From Gracilaria gracilis (lineage: Eukaryota > Rhodophyta > Florideophyceae > Gracilariales > Gracilariaceae), in NCBI GenBank assembly GCA_030374805.1, contig JARGSG010000225.1, forward strand, positions 992,001 through 1,056,000: a stretch of 64,000 bases of DNA. The letters are read 5' to 3'. The position numbers were made by a program, and so were the translations under genes. Every line of letters begins with the position of its first letter. Position 1 is the first letter of the stretch. A model generated the notes under the pieces. It saw nothing but the letters and a program-made list of their open reading frames with translations. It was not told the DNA's origin and ran no database searches. This document shows positions 20,791-29,824 of the stretch, piece after piece.

Positions 20791-21137
20791 GCATATGGAC
20801 GGCGGCAGTATACCCGTGTCGACCGCAAGAAGCTCAAAGCTGGTCTCTTTGATCGCTGCGCCAAATCCGGCAACGTCACCTTAGCCACCGATTCCGTCCC
20901 CTACGCTCACCATAAGCACCAAGCCTTCTGCTATGTCTACTTCAGAACAACCGACAGCAGTCTGCGCACCAAGTCGCCACACGTCTCGTGATCGATGCCA
21001 CGGGTCATTCCCTCAACAAATTCGTCAACGTCAAGCCAGGCGAAGAGCCTGGCTTCAAAGCAGCTCATGGCATTGAATGTATTGTCAGCGAAAAGGGCTA
21101 TGCATGGGGAGGAGGGAACCTGGATGATGTTATTTAA
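20791..21137 (+). pseudogene. Lycopene-cyclase-like fragment
   Basis: Two stretches match plant-type lycopene cyclases, the FAD-dependent enzymes that close the beta or epsilon rings of carotenoids in plastids. They are RVDRKKLKAGLFDRCAKSG (about 20817-20873, the conserved RVDR-KLK block) and, in a different frame, ATRLVIDATGHSLNKFV plus GFKAAHGIECIV (about 20970-21095, the VDA-G and GYQ-A-GI blocks). They are in the right order and spacing for internal parts of one protein, but the reading frame changes between them, and neither the N-terminal FAD-binding part nor the C terminus is present. The fragment overlaps the last codons of the PPR frame, so its left junction lies near 20790. It is a truncated, non-functional piece, and evidence that the organism makes carotenoids. 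Confidence 0.6.
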
Positions 21138-21218
21138 TCGCATCTACATAGGTATCGGGAAAGAAGGTCGAAATAGCCAACGTGAGTTCTTCAAGGCTAG
21201 GCACGAGGGCTATAAGCA

Positions 21219-22571
21219 CTACAACTCAAGAAATATATCTCTCGTGATAGACGAGAACAAATCGGTTTTGTCCACAAACAGAAGTTCAATTAGTAAAAGT
21301 ATCTGGTACGTCTCTTGCAGGAAGGGTTCCAGAACTTCAAGAACATTCAATTTTCCAGTCTCCTTAACAACACCTGTTTCAGCATTCTCTGAGTTCTTCG
21401 CATCACCCCACAGCCCATTTTGTTTCAGAATACCTACAGTAGCTTCACGAACGTGCATATGTATACCTTCCCACAGCACGCGGACGTCGAAAAAGAATCG
21501 TGGTTCTGGGCGTTTCGCTCCCCCGCATGATTTCCAAACCTCTCTTGGTTTGAAATCGCTGTCAAGACAGGCAGCACAATTCGATGGTTTGGACTTTCAT
21601 GCTTTTGAAGCAACTCTACAATCGCTTTTGCGGACGGGGTGAAAACAAATCCGGAACAACTGCTCGTCGAGGGTTCACTTGCCCATATCAGCTTGAAGGG
21701 CGGAATCAACAGATCTGCGCCATCTAGATACCATTTCGTCGTTCCTTTGCGCAGAGTAAACATTTGAAACTGGGACGTAAGCGTTCAAATTTTCCAAGAT
21801 CTCAAACGATTCACTTAGAACAGACCTTCGCCTTCAGACGCAAAGCTCGAGCACATCAAAGCAGCATTTGAACACTGAGGGTTTCGCAACGAATTATACG
21901 CTCTCTGATGAAACTTTCGCACCATTACCTTCATGTGTGTGCAGTATATTTGAAACAAATCCCTTTTGGCGACCTTCGGATACAGTTAAAAGCCATTCGT
22001 CCTCTGCTTTCCTTACTTGGAATATCTGCTGTCTTCTTCATACACAATGAAAGTAAAGTTACCAATGAAACCCAATTAACTGGAACAACAGTTGCACGGG
22101 AAGAATTGTAAACCATTCCGGAGCATCGTGTTCTATTGCTAGTAATTGCGTATGCCAAAAGTCCAGATTTCTGAAAGAATATATCTGCTCCTTGCTTTTC
22201 AGTTCGTCTTGATGATGAAGAAATGTTATGCATTCCTTGTTCCATAGAAGTGCAATATTATGGTTGAGGGCAGTCGTAATTCGGTTAGAATTTCGCCGAA
22301 GGTTTTAGTCGGGGAAGCAATGGCAAAGCGTCCGACTGCATGGGCCGCAATTTTCCTCATGGTTGATTGAAATTCGGGACGTGCGGCATCCAGGCCGAGG
22401 GATCGCATCGATTTGCATAGCTCTTTGAGACTTGTGCCCAGATGGAGAGTTTTCTAGCTGTGAGAGATACTGTTGAATGGGATCTTTTGTAGGTCTTGTT
22501 GGCTGTGGAGTCTGCCATACGAACATGTATACTCCCGAAATGACTGCGGTGTACCTCAAGTACGACAACAA
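21219..22571 (-). pseudogene. Possible degraded coding sequence, unidentified
   Basis: On the minus strand several neighbouring open stretches look coding-like but change frame: an N-terminal part with a hydrophobic segment (YTAVISGVYMFVW, 22571-22440), an adjoining part (SLGLDAARPEFQ, TMRKIAAHAVGRF, 22405-22230) and a later part (TKWYLDGADLLIPPFKLIWA, 21740-21640). No domain is recognised. It may be a decayed host gene, or chance. The rest of 21138-22650 shows nothing else. Confidence 0.3.
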
Positions 22572-22650
22572 AACTCGTCGTGCGACCGTGTGGGGATGAG
22601 TCGGTCTGCGCTGTGTTGAATTCGTTAGGACTGCAGTAGCCCTGCCGGTT

Positions 22651-23332
22651 CTTACAAATGTCGGTCAGTGACGCAGATCTGGCACCACTTGTGCCAGGTC
22701 TCCGTCAGTATGGGCGTGACTTTGTCAGCGTTGTAAGAGGGTTCACATTCAACGCAGACCCCTCCTTCCTGACCGTGTTTAGGGGGGGTGGGCAGAATCG
22801 GTGTATGGAAGCTTTCAGGCGGGTTCAGATTTCGGGGAATGGGCTACCCTTCGTAGTAAAAAGAGGTAGCCTCTCCTTTTTGCACACCATGCATAATTGT
22901 TTTCAATTTCAAACTTTCATACTTTGGATAAAACAAATGTAAAGCAAACAGAAAGAGAGGCACAGTAAATTTTGTTGCATTTGCAACGGAACATAATTAT
23001 TATCTTCCCTTGAAAATGAGAACTCTATACAATGGTACACACACATAAATAGTGGGGTTCCCAAACCCAAAATAAGGTGCTTTAGTTCATTATAATAAAA
23101 TTGAGAACCCTTTCTCCAAGTTCGGGTGCTCATAAAACACAGTTCCTTCTATGGCTACCACAGTTAGCTACCCTTACGCCAAAACAAGCTTCCGCTGCTT
23201 ATGCGTTCCAAAACGCATACATAGTTCCCGAAACACCCTCATACTTCACCAAGGTCAAACCTTTTTACATATGTGCAAGAAAAGAGTGCTTGCAACAAAA
23301 ATGCAGAAAAGAGTTTTAGCCCAACTCTTTTG
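22651..23332. other. Intergenic, nothing recognised
   Basis: Short open frames only, no repeats or domains. The satellite array begins abruptly at its right border. Confidence 0.5.
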
Positions 23333-25640
23333 CATCTCTTTCATAGTGTCCAGAGCATAAAGGCCGGCTCGTCCACCTCCTGCTCTATATAATCTCTGTC
23401 ACTCTCACACCGCCTGGCTCGTCCAGCGGTGTAAGATTTGGGTGAGTTTGTAGCGAGTATGCGGATGATCTGGCTTGCTTTACTCCTATTTATCCCTTCA
23501 ATAGTATCCAGAGCATAAAATTAGACCCATCCAGCTTCTGCTCTGAATTACTTTTGTCATTCTTACACCACCTGGCTTGTCCGGTGGTGTGAAATTTGGG
23601 AAGGTTTGTAACAAGGATGCAGACGAGCTTTCTAGCCCGAGTCTTCTGCACCCCTGTCAGAATATCCAGAGCATAAAAGCTGGACAGCCTAGCTCCTGCT
23701 CTGAATACCCCCAGTCATGCTCACACCACCTGGCTCGTCCGGCGGTGTGGGATTGGGGCGGGTGTGTGGCAGGAATGCAGAGAAGCTGGCTTGCCCAACT
23801 CTTCTGCATCCATGCCACAGTGTCCAGAGCATAAATGTGGGCTCGCCTACCTCCTGCTCTTGATACCCCCACTCATGCTCACACCACCTGGCTCGTCCGG
23901 CGGTGTGCGATTGGGGCGGGTGTGTGGCAAGGATGCAGAAACGCTGGCTTGCCCAACTCTTCTGCATCCATGCCACAGTGTCCAGAGCATAAAGGTGGGC
24001 TTGCCCACCTCCTGCTCTGGATACCCCCAATCATTCTCACACCGCCTGGCTTGTCCGGCGGTGTGGGATTGGGGCGGGTGTGTGGCAGGGATGCAGAGAA
24101 GCTGGCTTGCCCAAGTCTTCTGCATCCATGCCACAGTGTCCAGAGCATAAAGGTGGGCTTGCTCACCTCCAGCTCTGGATACCCCCAGTCATTCTCACAC
24201 CGCCCGGCTCGTCCGGCGGTGTGGGATTGGGGCGGGTGTGTGGCAGGGATGCAGAGAAGCCGGCTTGCCCAACTCTTCTGCATCCATTCCACAGTGTCCA
24301 GAGCATAAAGGTGGGCTCTTCCACCTCCTGCTCTGGATACCCCCAGTCATTCTCACACCGCCCGGCTCGTCCGGCGGTGTGGGATTGGGGCGGGTGTGTG
24401 GCAAGGATGCAGAAACGCTGGCTTGCCCAACTCTTCTGCATCCATGCCACAGTGTCCAAAGCATAAAGGTGGGCTTGCCCACCTCCTGCTCTGGATACCC
24501 CCAGTCATTCTCACACCGCCCGGCTCGTCCGGCGGTGTGGGATTGGGGCAGGTGTGTGGCAAGGATGCAGAAACGTTGGCTTGCCCAACTCTTCTGCATC
24601 CATGCCACAGTGTCCAAAGCATAAAGGTGGGCTTGCCCACCTCCTGCTCTGGATACCCCCAGTCATTCTCACACCGCCCGGCTCGTCCGGCGGTGTGGGA
24701 TTGGGGCGGGTGTGTGGCAGGGATGCAGAGAAGCTGGCTTGCCCAACTCTTCTGCATCCATGCCACAGTGTCCAGAGCATAAAGGTGGGCTTGCCCACCT
24801 CCTGCTCTGGATACCCCCAGTCATTCTCACACCGCCCGGCTCGTCCGGCGGTGTGGGATTGGGGCGGGTGTGTGGCAGGGATGCAGAGGAGCTGGCTTGC
24901 CCAACTCTTCTGCATCCATGCCACAGTGTCCAGAGCATAAAGATGGGCTCGCCAACCTCCTGCTCTGGATACCCCCAGTCATGCTCACACCGCCCGGCTC
25001 GTCCGGCGGTGTGGGATTGGGGCGGGTGTGTGGCAGGGATGCAGAGAAGCTGGCTTGCCCAACTCTTCTGCATCCATGCCACAGTGTCCAGAGCATAAAG
25101 ATGGGCTCGCCAACCTCCTGCTCTGGATACCCCCAGTCATGCTCGCTCGTCATGCTCACACCGCCTGGCTCGTCCGGCGGTGTGGGATTGGGGCGGGTGT
25201 GTGGCAGGGATGCAGAGAAGCTGGCTTGCCCAACTCTTCGGCATCCATGCCACAGTGTCCAGGGCATAAAGGTGGGCTCGCCCACCTCCTGCTCTGGATA
25301 CCCCCAGTCATTCTCACACCGCCCGGCTCGTCCGGCGGTGTGGGATTGGGGCGGGTGTGTGGCAGGGATGCAGAGGAGCTGGCTTGCCCAACTCTTCTGC
25401 ATCCATGCCACAGTGTCCAGAGCATAAAGGTGGGCTCGCCCACCTCCTGCTCTGGATACCCCCAGTCATTCTCACACCGCCCGGCTCTTCCGGCGGTGTG
25501 GGATTGGGGCGGGTGTGTGGCAGGGATGCAGAGGAGCTGGCTTGCCCAACTCTTCTGCATCCATGCCACAGTGTCCAGAGTATAAAGGTGGGCTCTCCAC
25601 CTTTGTGTCTTGGGTGGCGCATCGGCTATTCTCACTCCAC
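23333..25640. repeat. 158-bp satellite array, about 14.6 units
   Basis: Tandem units with a period of 158 bases. One unit (near 25141) is longer by about 13 bases through a local duplication of 'gctcgtcatgct'. Central units (about 23900-25550) are nearly identical, while the leftmost three and the last are diverged, the usual picture of an array homogenised by unequal exchange. Long open frames through it on both strands arise because 158 bases per unit shifts the frame each turn without stops; they are not genes. Crypton copy 2 starts less than 200 bases to the right. Confidence 0.95.
24751..24887. other. Example monomer: nested inverted repeats forming a potential cruciform
   Basis: Within one monomer the ends pair as an outer stem (24751-24767 with 24871-24887, 16 of 17 bases). 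Inside it are two stem-loops. The first has outer arms CCAGAGCA/TGCTCTGG (24772-24779, 24803-24810) and inner arms AGGTGGGC/GCCCACCT with a 2-base loop. The second has arms CACACCGCC/GGCGGTGTG (24828-24836, 24847-24855). The same pairing is possible in nearly every central unit. Confidence 0.8.
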
Positions 25641-25827
25641 TTGTTTTTCCCGACGTTGTTACAATGGTGCGTAGAGGTCGTGACCTCGAATAGTCGTTTG
25701 TTCCTCTCTATTTGATTCGCAAGCTTGAGGTTTTCCTCATAACCAGAGAAACCAGACACCTACTGTCACTGATACATATCAAGTATCCAGGTTCTTTACT
25801 GAAGTGGTGCATGTAAACGAATGATAT

Positions 25828-27165
25828 TTATAGCTCGCCCAAAGCCACACTATCGCTGCTGTTGTTATTGACCTCACATGTGATTGTTTCTGCGTGACGC
25901 AAAAAGTCCTCCACAGATGCAAAGCGAGGAAGGTCTGGCGGGGAACAATCATTGTAAGCAGCACAATAATTATGATAGGCGTTGGGGCCAGACATCTGTA
26001 TCAACTGCATAACCATTTCGTCCCGCAAACCTAAAGCGCGATATAACTGCACACAGCCACGCTTCATGGAATGCCCTGAGTATGATATAATATCGCCCTC
26101 ACCGACACCAATCTGGCCTAGCCTCTGACGAAGATGAGTGGTAAAATTCTTAATGTGCCAAGGTTTCGCTTGGTTCAAAATGTTCATGTTCTTTGTAGCT
26201 CGAATATCGCAGAATAAGTACCCTTTCGATGCACCACGCATTGCTAACCACGCAAAGAGTGCCAGAAAAGGATCTAGGAGAACGGACTTCCTCATGACAC
26301 TGTTTCCCTCCCATTCACGTAACACGTAGTCACGTTGAACGGTTGAATTCTTAATCGACTGTCGCATCGTTAGCCGGACACCCCCAGATCCCACCGTCAT
26401 GTCTTCTACCTTCAATTTAGATACCTCATCATATCGTAGGCCCAGGTGTACTCCTAAGACTAAAATAGCGTGTAGAGTTATGTCGAAAGGGCTAGGAATG
26501 TTATTACTTCCGTACCAAAACCGTTCTGCTATATCGCATATATTCTCCACAGTCAACGGTCTCGCTCGAATGCTGAACGTTCCATTTCTTGCTAGGTGTA
26601 CCCGATGTGCTTTGCGAAGTCGATCTATGTCTGGATTGTTGATTAAAGGGTTTCCTTGTGCATCGCCATTTTTGTCTACGTACCAGGATTGATAGTGGCC
26701 GTGTTTGGAGTATACTAGCCTCAATCCCTGAACAAGTGCACCCATTGTATTATCCTCCAACGCAGTTTTACTGCCGAACCCACAGTAGTCGGCCAAAAGG
26801 TTGATGACAAGCTCGGAGCTCCTGCTTGTCACTTTTTGCGGATCTGGGGCGTTCTTCAACGTCTTGTACTGGTTCAGCACCTTCTCAGCCAAATTAATGT
26901 TAGCATGGGTTGCATCACTATGTGCAGATGATATTAGAACGTGTCTGCTTCGTAAAGACGACCCCGAAAACGATTTAACATCAGGACTACGTCGCCCTCT
27001 ACCTTTCCGTATGAATGGTTGATTTCGTACATTTCGCATCTGTGGTCTGCTTTGGTCATCCTGAATGTCTTTCCTGACCCCCATGCGGAAATGAAAATGA
27101 AAAAGTGTCAAGAACTGTGAAGAACGGTCGAATCCCTTCAACGGGAGTGTACGACTTTGGTGCAT
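25828..27165 (-). CDS. Crypton-like tyrosine recombinase, copy 2
   Basis: A 445-residue intact frame with the same landmarks as copy 1: NNPDIDRLRKAHRVHLARNG, the Arg motif LGVHLGLRYDEVSKL, the box YSGHSMKRGCVQL and the candidate nucleophile in NAYHNYCAAYND. The first 27 residues (MHQSRTLPLKGF...) have no counterpart in copy 1, so the Met at 27084 (MGVRKDIQDDQSRP) is the more likely start. The two recombinases differ at many positions along their length, so these are different families or old relatives, not a recent duplication. Family role: site-specific cutting and joining of element ends and target through a tyrosine. Confidence 0.8.
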   Translation of the reverse strand: MHQSRTLPLKGFDRSSQFLTLFHFHFRMGVRKDIQDDQSRPQMRNVRNQPFIRKGRGRRSPDVKSFSGSSLRSRHVLISSAHSDATHANINLAEKVLNQYKTLKNAPDPQKVTSRSSELVINLLADYCGFGSKTALEDNTMGALVQGLRLVYSKHGHYQSWYVDKNGDAQGNPLINNPDIDRLRKAHRVHLARNGTFSIRARPLTVENICDIAERFWYGSNNIPSPFDITLHAILVLGVHLGLRYDEVSKLKVEDMTVGSGGVRLTMRQSIKNSTVQRDYVLREWEGNSVMRKSVLLDPFLALFAWLAMRGASKGYLFCDIRATKNMNILNQAKPWHIKNFTTHLRQRLGQIGVGEGDIISYSGHSMKRGCVQLYRALGLRDEMVMQLIQMSGPNAYHNYCAAYNDCSPPDLPRFASVEDFLRHAETITCEVNNNSSDSVALGEL

Positions 27166-27393
27166 ACAATTGTGACCGAGAACAAAATCGTTCAGAACGA
27201 TATTACAAAAGCAGGACGAATATTTCTGGTGCTTTCTGTGAAAACAAGGGAGAATTATGTACAGTTCTCACAGCATGACTGTGCCATAAAAATGCCTTCG
27301 TCAGTGTGTGTTGTGTGAACGCAGAACAGTGGAAACTAGTCCTTTCCACTGCGAGGTCTTGTGACTGCTTTTTTTTTGGCTTCAGGACGTACT

Positions 27394-28197
27394 ATGGAAC
27401 GGCTTGGATACACTCCGGCCATTCAAGGCGGTGGTACTGGAGTTGGCTTCAAGGTCCGACGTCAGATCTGCGATTACGAGCCTCAAGTGTTTTCGAAACT
27501 ACGGTTGCAGCTCATCTCATCATTTGATGCTGCAGAAAACTGTGAAATCGAAGAAAACGAAGAAAGCAAAAGACTAGTATGGAAACGGGAGGCTGAACAT
27601 CGCTTCAATACGTTATTTGAGCGAAAGAGAGTTGTTAGGAAAGACTGCATCCCTGTCCACAGCATGAATGTACTGCAGCAGATTGGGGTGAACAATGGTG
27701 GGAAACATAGTAACAATCAGGATTATGCACGCGTGGAGCATCAGAAGGATTCCCTACCCTTCGGTAACATTTCCGAGCAGGATACGGTTCGTTTAGTAGA
27801 TCTAATCATCACCGACACACCAAGGTGCAAATTCATTCCTGACCTTCCAGGAACGATTGAAGATGTTGTTAGACTGTGGCGGTATGGGGAGAAGGAAACG
27901 GGCTTTAAGCCAGTTCGATTATATCTTACGGCTTCCACAAGACGTAGCATCATTAAGAAGTACACTGATAAGTACTGGAACAAAAGCGGCCAAAAAGCCG
28001 CGTTCTACAGGTTTAAAGACCTTGCTGAGTTTGTTACCGAGCATGGACCAATAACTTTGGCGTTAAACGAGGAGGGAAAGGACAAGGCGTGGGCTTATGG
28101 AATTGAGAACGTGAAGAAACTGAAATTGTTTACAAAACCGAAGATATCAATGAGTGCATTACTTAGATTTGTTCGTGAAGACCGTAAGGTAGTCTAG
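27394..28197 (+). CDS. GCR1_C-like partner of the Crypton recombinase, copy 2
   Basis: Start chosen at MERLGYTPAIQGGGTGVGFK, because MER-G and IQGGGTGVGF are shared with copy 1. The frame is also open upstream from a GTG at 27361, but the T-rich run ending 'cttcag' just before looks like a splice acceptor or leader. The C-terminal region IEDVVRLWRYGEKETGFKPV, KYTDKYWNKSGQKAAFYRF and KDLAEFVTEHGP fits the GCR1_C domain, the DNA-binding unit that Crypton F proteins carry on the same chain as their recombinase. Here it is a free protein. A basic tail follows. It is transcribed divergently from the recombinase, so one control region could serve both. Role as DNA-recognition partner is inferred. 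Confidence 0.65.
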   Translation: MERLGYTPAIQGGGTGVGFKVRRQICDYEPQVFSKLRLQLISSFDAAENCEIEENEESKRLVWKREAEHRFNTLFERKRVVRKDCIPVHSMNVLQQIGVNNGGKHSNNQDYARVEHQKDSLPFGNISEQDTVRLVDLIITDTPRCKFIPDLPGTIEDVVRLWRYGEKETGFKPVRLYLTASTRRSIIKKYTDKYWNKSGQKAAFYRFKDLAEFVTEHGPITLALNEEGKDKAWAYGIENVKKLKLFTKPKISMSALLRFVREDRKVV

Positions 28198-28299
28198 AAG
28201 GCAGCCAAGAACCTGGAATTGAGCAAAGCGTCACCAGAATTTTAAGTAACGCCCCAGTGCAACGTTGGCGACCACTAGACACAGCCAAGCTCTTTTGCT

Positions 28300-29030
28300 C
28301 AGCCCGTAAACACGGTCCCCAATACCCTCGTGCTAATTGGAAGTCGGAAGCACACCGGCTCGCTCGGTGTGTTTTTATGTGCCGCAAACAGACTCCCTCA
28401 GACGGACGATCCATTCTGAGTGACCCTGTCCACGCACTATCAGGGGAGCAAGAGCGGCAAAGCCAGCTCCAAGCAACTCCATAAGAATGCTCACATGGAG
28501 GCAAACCGGCTCGTCCGGTGCGTTATTTCGAACTTGCGCTAGTCCATTGGGGTCTATGCTTGCAATTGTTTCGTGGTAATGGCCAGTGGAAGACACACTG
28601 GCTCGCTCGGTGTGTCTTCATGTGCTGCGGACTGACTCCCTTAGAACGGACGAGCCGTTTTGAGTGACCCTATATGCACACTCTCATGAGGACAAGAGCG
28701 GACAAGCCAGCTCTAAACCCCCCCTGAAAATGGTCACAGGAAGACACACCGGCTCGTCTGGTGCGTCACTTCCCACTTTCGCCGATTCGTTGGGGTCCAC
28801 GCTTGCAATGACCTCATGATAATGGCCAGTGGAAGGCACACTGGCTTGCTCGGTGTGTCTTCATGAGCTGCGGACAGAATCCCTCGGAACGGACGAGCCG
28901 TTTTGAGTGACCCTATATGCACACTCTCATGAGGGCAAGAGCGGACAAGCCAGCTCCAAACACCCCCATAAGAATGGTCCCAAGAAGGCATACCAGCTCG
29001 CCTGGTGCGTCATTTCAAGCTTGCGCGCAG
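28300..29030. repeat. 243-bp tandem repeat, about 3 units
   Basis: Landmark CACACCGGCTCGCTCGGTG and its variants at 28351, 28594 and 28837 give a period of 243 bases. Each unit holds hairpin-forming motifs (CACACCG..CGGTGTG) and the core GGCTCGTCCGG or a close variant, also seen in the 158-bp satellite on the other side of Crypton copy 2. Confidence 0.8.
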
Positions 29031-29338
29031 AGCACTCCGGTTCAAAACCGTGATGGAGAACATTTATGACGGCGGGTGGGCAGAATAAGGGAGCTGGTGA
29101 AGACTTCTGCCGTTGGGCACCGGCAGATATATTTGTACACAACTTTCCACACGTGGAAGCATGTGGTCGATTTTTGGAGAAATGTAATGCTTCGCAGTTT
29201 CGCTCTGTGGATGGGAATATTTTGACAAACTGAACAGAGCGTGATCCCTGTATCTCGCTCCCTCTCGTCGTGTTCGCAAAGGAACCAAAACGAACAATTC
29301 TTGCATTAAATCCTTTGTTGTCAGTTTAGTTTGGAGAC

Positions 29339-29824
29339 ATGAGCGAAGGCGGTTTACGTACATCTCGGCGTCTGAGCCATCCAAGGGCGTGTTCGGTTTG
29401 TTTGGAAGATTTGGAAGGCGTCGTCGAAGTTACTAATTGCTCGCACGTTTTTCATGGTTCGTGTCTGAGAACGTGGATGAATGTAAACGACGAAAACACC
29501 TCCCAACTTCCCAATCTTTCTAGATTGTCCGAAAGAGAACAGATTGAAGCAATTGTGGAGCATCAACGTTTGAATGCTAGAAAGCCAAGCGACAAATGTC
29601 CCAGTTGTAGGAAGTGCTTGGTACAGAAAGAATTTATAACATATATCGACTACGAGAACAACTACAAAAAGATGGACACGGAAGGCAAATCCGAATTGGA
29701 GAAGAAAAGAATCGCCAAAAGGCTCAAGATAAACAAGAAAAGAAGAGAGCTACGAGCACGTCAAAAGGCTAAGCGTTGCTCAAGAAGCCAACCTTCGGAA
29801 TCGGGCACAAGCGTGGCACCGTAG
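29339..29824 (+). CDS. RING-finger protein, putative E3 ubiquitin ligase
   Basis: A 161-residue protein. The RING begins CSVCLEDLEG at about residue 20 and continues with the Cys-His part NCSHVFHGSCLRTW; the last Cys pair is CPSCRKC at about residue 84. Between HGSC and CPSC is an unusually long spacer of about 40 residues (Ser/Glu/Arg-rich), as in some RING-H2 variants. RING proteins bring an E2 ubiquitin-conjugating enzyme to a substrate. The C-terminal third is a highly basic helix (KKRIAKRLKINKKRRELRAR) that could be a nuclear signal or bind nucleic acid. No membrane segment. The start at 29339 is the first ATG of the frame. Single-exon and intact. Substrate unknown. Confidence 0.8.
   Translation: MSEGGLRTSRRLSHPRACSVCLEDLEGVVEVTNCSHVFHGSCLRTWMNVNDENTSQLPNLSRLSEREQIEAIVEHQRLNARKPSDKCPSCRKCLVQKEFITYIDYENNYKKMDTEGKSELEKKRIAKRLKINKKRRELRARQKAKRCSRSQPSESGTSVAP

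Larger units (their letters stand above)
25828..28197. mobile_element. Crypton-like element, copy 2 (divergent genes)
   Basis: The same two gene families as at 13632-15859, but transcribed away from each other, with a shared region of roughly 230-310 bases between the starts. Both frames are intact. It lies between the 158-bp satellite and the 243-bp satellite. Outer ends are not defined. Confidence 0.7.

Noticed and set aside
23333-25640. CRISPR-like array
   Set aside because: Units are contiguous 158-bp repeats without unique spacers, in a eukaryotic context.
23577-25759. Many overlapping 95-194 residue frames on both strands
   Set aside because: They repeat every 158 bases and mirror the satellite; products of the repeat, not genes.
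29010-29060. tRNA-like 'ggttcaaaacc' motif
   Set aside because: No matching acceptor, D or anticodon stems around it.
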